Positions 61,557 to 64,000 of a DNA stretch of 64,000 nucleotides are shown here, in pieces. The notes under the pieces are model-generated. The model saw nothing but the letters and a program-made list of their open reading frames with translations. It searched no databases and was not told the DNA's origin. The DNA comes from Solen grandis (lineage: Eukaryota; Mollusca; Bivalvia; Adapedonta; Solenidae). Every line of letters begins with the position of its first letter. Within the stretch, counting starts at the first letter, position 1. The DNA is taken from contig CM037777.1 of assembly GCA_021229015.1 (NCBI GenBank), positions 25,539,222 through 25,603,221 of the forward strand, in the 5' to 3' direction. A program made the position numbers and the translations under genes.

Positions 61557-61561
61557 ATTAA

Positions 61562-62299
61562 GTCACCATGACTCTGGGAAAATGAATGCTTTCCTAAGAA
61601 AGTCGTTGGATGTTTCATTTATGTAATGTAGTTTCAAAAAACTTTCGTTATATGCAATGATAAGACATGCACAAATACATAAACAACAAAATTAAGATCG
61701 AAGAAATTAAAATTTAAACTTAACAAACTTTAGAAGGGTGATGCAGTCTGAAAAAAAAGGCTTGCCTTAATCAACTTTAAGAACAATTGATCGTATCATA
61801 AGATCTACATTATGTGATGCATGCTCGGCGTGCTTAATAACTATTGTAGATAGTTTTTTGTGAGTTTTTGTATAAAGAAGTAAAATCCATATGACAAGCT
61901 AAAGACAAACAGAGGGACACGTCATAATTTCTTATTAGGTATCGTAATGCGTTAAATGATGTACTGCAGGGTTTGCAACGAAATTGTGGTGTGATGGGGA
62001 TGTACACAGACATAATTAAATGTATTTTCTCTACATGTATTTCATGACGTTTACGCGCTATTCTTTTTTAAGTCCTTTTGTGTTATAAATATTATTTTAT
62101 TATAGATACACCAACAAGTTGCTGATGAATGATGCTAAATGAATCGACATTATGTGACAACGCTTTTGTCTGTGACTTTTGCAATTACAGAAATGAGTTA
62201 GCTTGTCAGATGCTCGCAAGAGAATACATGAGCATGGCAGACAGGTTCGGATAAAAGGTGTGAACATGTGATGTTGGGGACCGAGATCCGATAGTATTT
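61562..62299. other. A+T-rich DNA, no gene seen
   Basis: Nothing recognised. Confidence 0.5.
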
Positions 62300-62510
62300 C
62301 TCATTTTTGAGCAGTGGGTTCGAATCCATGCAGGGATATTCGGATTTTCATGTGAGGAAGCCTTCCAGCTGGCTTGCGGTAGGTCGGTGGTTCTAACTGT
62401 ATGCCTCCGTGCATTCGGGGTCTTCCTCCACCTATAATTAGCTGGACGTCGCTATATGCCTGAAAAACTTTCGAAGCGACGGTAAACTCGAATAGTCAAG
62501 TCAAGTCAAA
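62300..62510 (+). mobile_element. SINE family B copy
   Basis: B box 'gtgggttcgaatccatg', body 'ccttccagctggcttgcggt', 'atgcctccgtgcattcgggg' and 'attagctggacgtcgctata', tail 'aatagtcaagtcaagtcaaa'. The 5' part of the head is diverged. Confidence 0.9.
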
Positions 62511-62829
62511 TTCGACGCAAACGGTGTGGCGTGGAAGAGAGCTCTGGCATGAAAGACGGGACATATTTCAGTGTTAGCTTAAGACATAACTGTATAGATT
62601 GACTTCCTTTCTTTCATAGTAAATGGACAGTGACAGCATGAACATTTGTTATTTTAAATTAAGTTTTCGTTCATATGTACAAGAAGACCATGAACGCGAT
62701 ATTGTCAAATTCATTCCTTCAGCTGTTATTATGTTCATGCGTTTTGGTTGGATGTCACAAATCATGTCATCTCCATAACTGTGTTATTTCTAGATGAATA
62801 TTGAAATTGCAGTGATGATCACAACCATG
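62511..62829. other. A+T-rich DNA, no gene seen
   Basis: Nothing recognised before the duplicated block begins. Confidence 0.5.
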
Positions 62830-63780
62830 AGATAGATTAATGACGAGACAAAAATGATAAGACAAATCTAATTATCTAAACGTGTCAAACAATACACGAT
62901 CTATAAGTACACTGTTATGCGATAAGCACAGCATTGATCTTTAGGTTTCCTGTTGAAGACACCTTCTAGACGGACCCACCAACGACAAATTCCTTCAATT
63001 TCCGATATTCTATTTTAACTACGATACTATTAGTTTGCATCCATTCCGTCCTCTAATAAGATATGTTTTTCTGCGTCTATCATGAATCTATCACATATTC
63101 TATCTGGTTTCATTATATTATGCGAGTATATATTTTTAACATACAAAACTAATTACAGTTGAGGATTGGGAAGGGTAGTAATGACATTGCATCAACATTG
63201 TTTTAAAACCATTTTGGTTATACGAACAACAAAAGCACAATTGCAATATCAAATTTATGAATTCATATAAAATATCGGAATAACAACATCATTTCAGCCG
63301 GTGAATATAAATTGAACCTAATACTAAGAATATTCCTTATAGCAAAGTAGTTTTGAGGATATCTTACAAATGACTTATGTATATAATTATACGTGGGTTC
63401 CATAATGAAAAAAATTAAATGGATTGGATAAAAGAACATTTTGAGTGTTGTGTGAGATTGCATCAATTTATTAAACAGGATACTAAATTGCAACTGAATA
63501 TCATTAGCAATAAAACACAAATTGTACTGCCAGACAAAATAGACATGTCTGTGTATATCAATAGCATTTAAGTCTGAAAACCCCATCTGCATAAATATTC
63601 CTGCCATTTAAGAGATACACCGATGTTATGTATTCGTTTTCCATGTAACTTATCAATTTTCCTAAGATTCTTGTGCTAAAAAGGGGTCATGTAAATAGGA
63701 AATTTAGTATTGCATAAGATGGCATTGACTGTCATCTGGGCAAGAAAGATGTTGCTGTGCTTTAGTAAACCACAAGAAAG
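62830..63780. repeat. Copy 2 of the second duplicated block (partner 53000-54010)
   Basis: It is colinear with 53000-54010 (see that entry). The 114-codon minus-strand frame at 63263-63607 is not preserved in the partner copy, which argues that it is not a gene. Confidence 0.8.
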
Positions 63781-64000
63781 ATGTAGCTGTGCTTTAGTAA
63801 ACCACAAGAAAGATGTAGCTGTGCTTTAATAAACCACAAGAAAGATGTAGCTGTGCTTTAGTAAACCACAAGAAAGATGTAGCTGTGCTTTAATAAACCA
63901 CAAGAAAGATGTAGCTGTGCTTTAATAAACCACAAGAAAGATGTAGCTGTGCTTTGGTAAACCACAAGAAAGATGTAGCTGTGCTTTAATAAACCACAAG
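63742..64000. repeat. 32-bp minisatellite, 8 copies, continues past window end
   Basis: The unit is 'aagaaagatgtagctgtgct' plus 'ttagtaaaccac'. The first copy has 'gttgctg'; others differ at one position (ttagt, ttaat or ttggt). The array is still running at base 64000. The partner block has a single diverged unit at about 53959-53992. Confidence 0.97.

Noticed and set aside
63263..63607. 114-codon minus-strand ORF
   Set aside because: The frame is not maintained in the paralogous block at 53.4-53.9 kb.

Overview
This is a eukaryotic, A+T-rich window that looks like intergenic or intronic DNA of a bivalve mollusc, most likely a heterodont clam or mussel. The basis is the repeat content: tRNA-derived SINEs with the bodies usual in bivalves, a TTAA-flanked MITE with an internal hairpin, the mollusc 'tatgcccccc...agggggtata' and 'acaagagggcc' repeats, and jockey/CR1-like LINEs. 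I name no species. One 100-base N gap (46871-46970) marks scaffolded assembly. I find no host protein-coding gene, rRNA or functional tRNA that I can support. Almost every readable protein belongs to a mobile element.

Layout. 0-9 kb: a broken Tc1-type transposase start (minus strand), a 23-bp tandem repeat, a long-armed MITE, a piggyBac-like MITE, a SINE whose B-box region has expanded into a 51-bp array, and a SINE. 9.4-16.5 kb: a 5'-truncated LINE whose 3' end appears to be split by a 4.9-kb DNA transposon. That transposon has 22-bp terminal inverted repeats and an intact three-exon gene for a 683-residue DDE transposase (two zinc-binding-like N-terminal modules, DDE_Tnp_4-type catalytic core, C-terminal SWIM finger). 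It is the most complete gene in the window. 16.5-29 kb: SINEs, a degenerate mollusc tandem element and long featureless A+T-rich DNA. 29.3-31.1 kb: an interleaved foldback cluster, then a 33-copy 30-bp minisatellite that is open on both strands. 32-47 kb: an old duplicated block (32.25-34.33 kb matching 43.9-46.87 kb), a mariner relic, SINEs, a 2.2-kb element with a period of about 845 bp nested between a pair of inverted repeats, and a 217-bp MITE with a clean 9-bp target duplication. 47-53 kb: a decayed LINE on the minus strand with ORF1, endonuclease and reverse-transcriptase remains. 53-64 kb: a second old duplicated block (53.0-54.0 kb matching 62.8-63.8 kb), a LINE 3' fragment, SINEs, a MITE with a candidate ATTAA target duplication, and a 32-bp minisatellite that runs off the window end.

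The elements form a history of nested insertions rather than a pathway. The transposon sits in a LINE and carries another repeat in its second intron; the 2.2-kb repeat sits inside a foldback element; and a MITE and a SINE interrupt one copy of a duplicated block. Percent identities, copy numbers and ages were not computed. All alignments here were made by eye.
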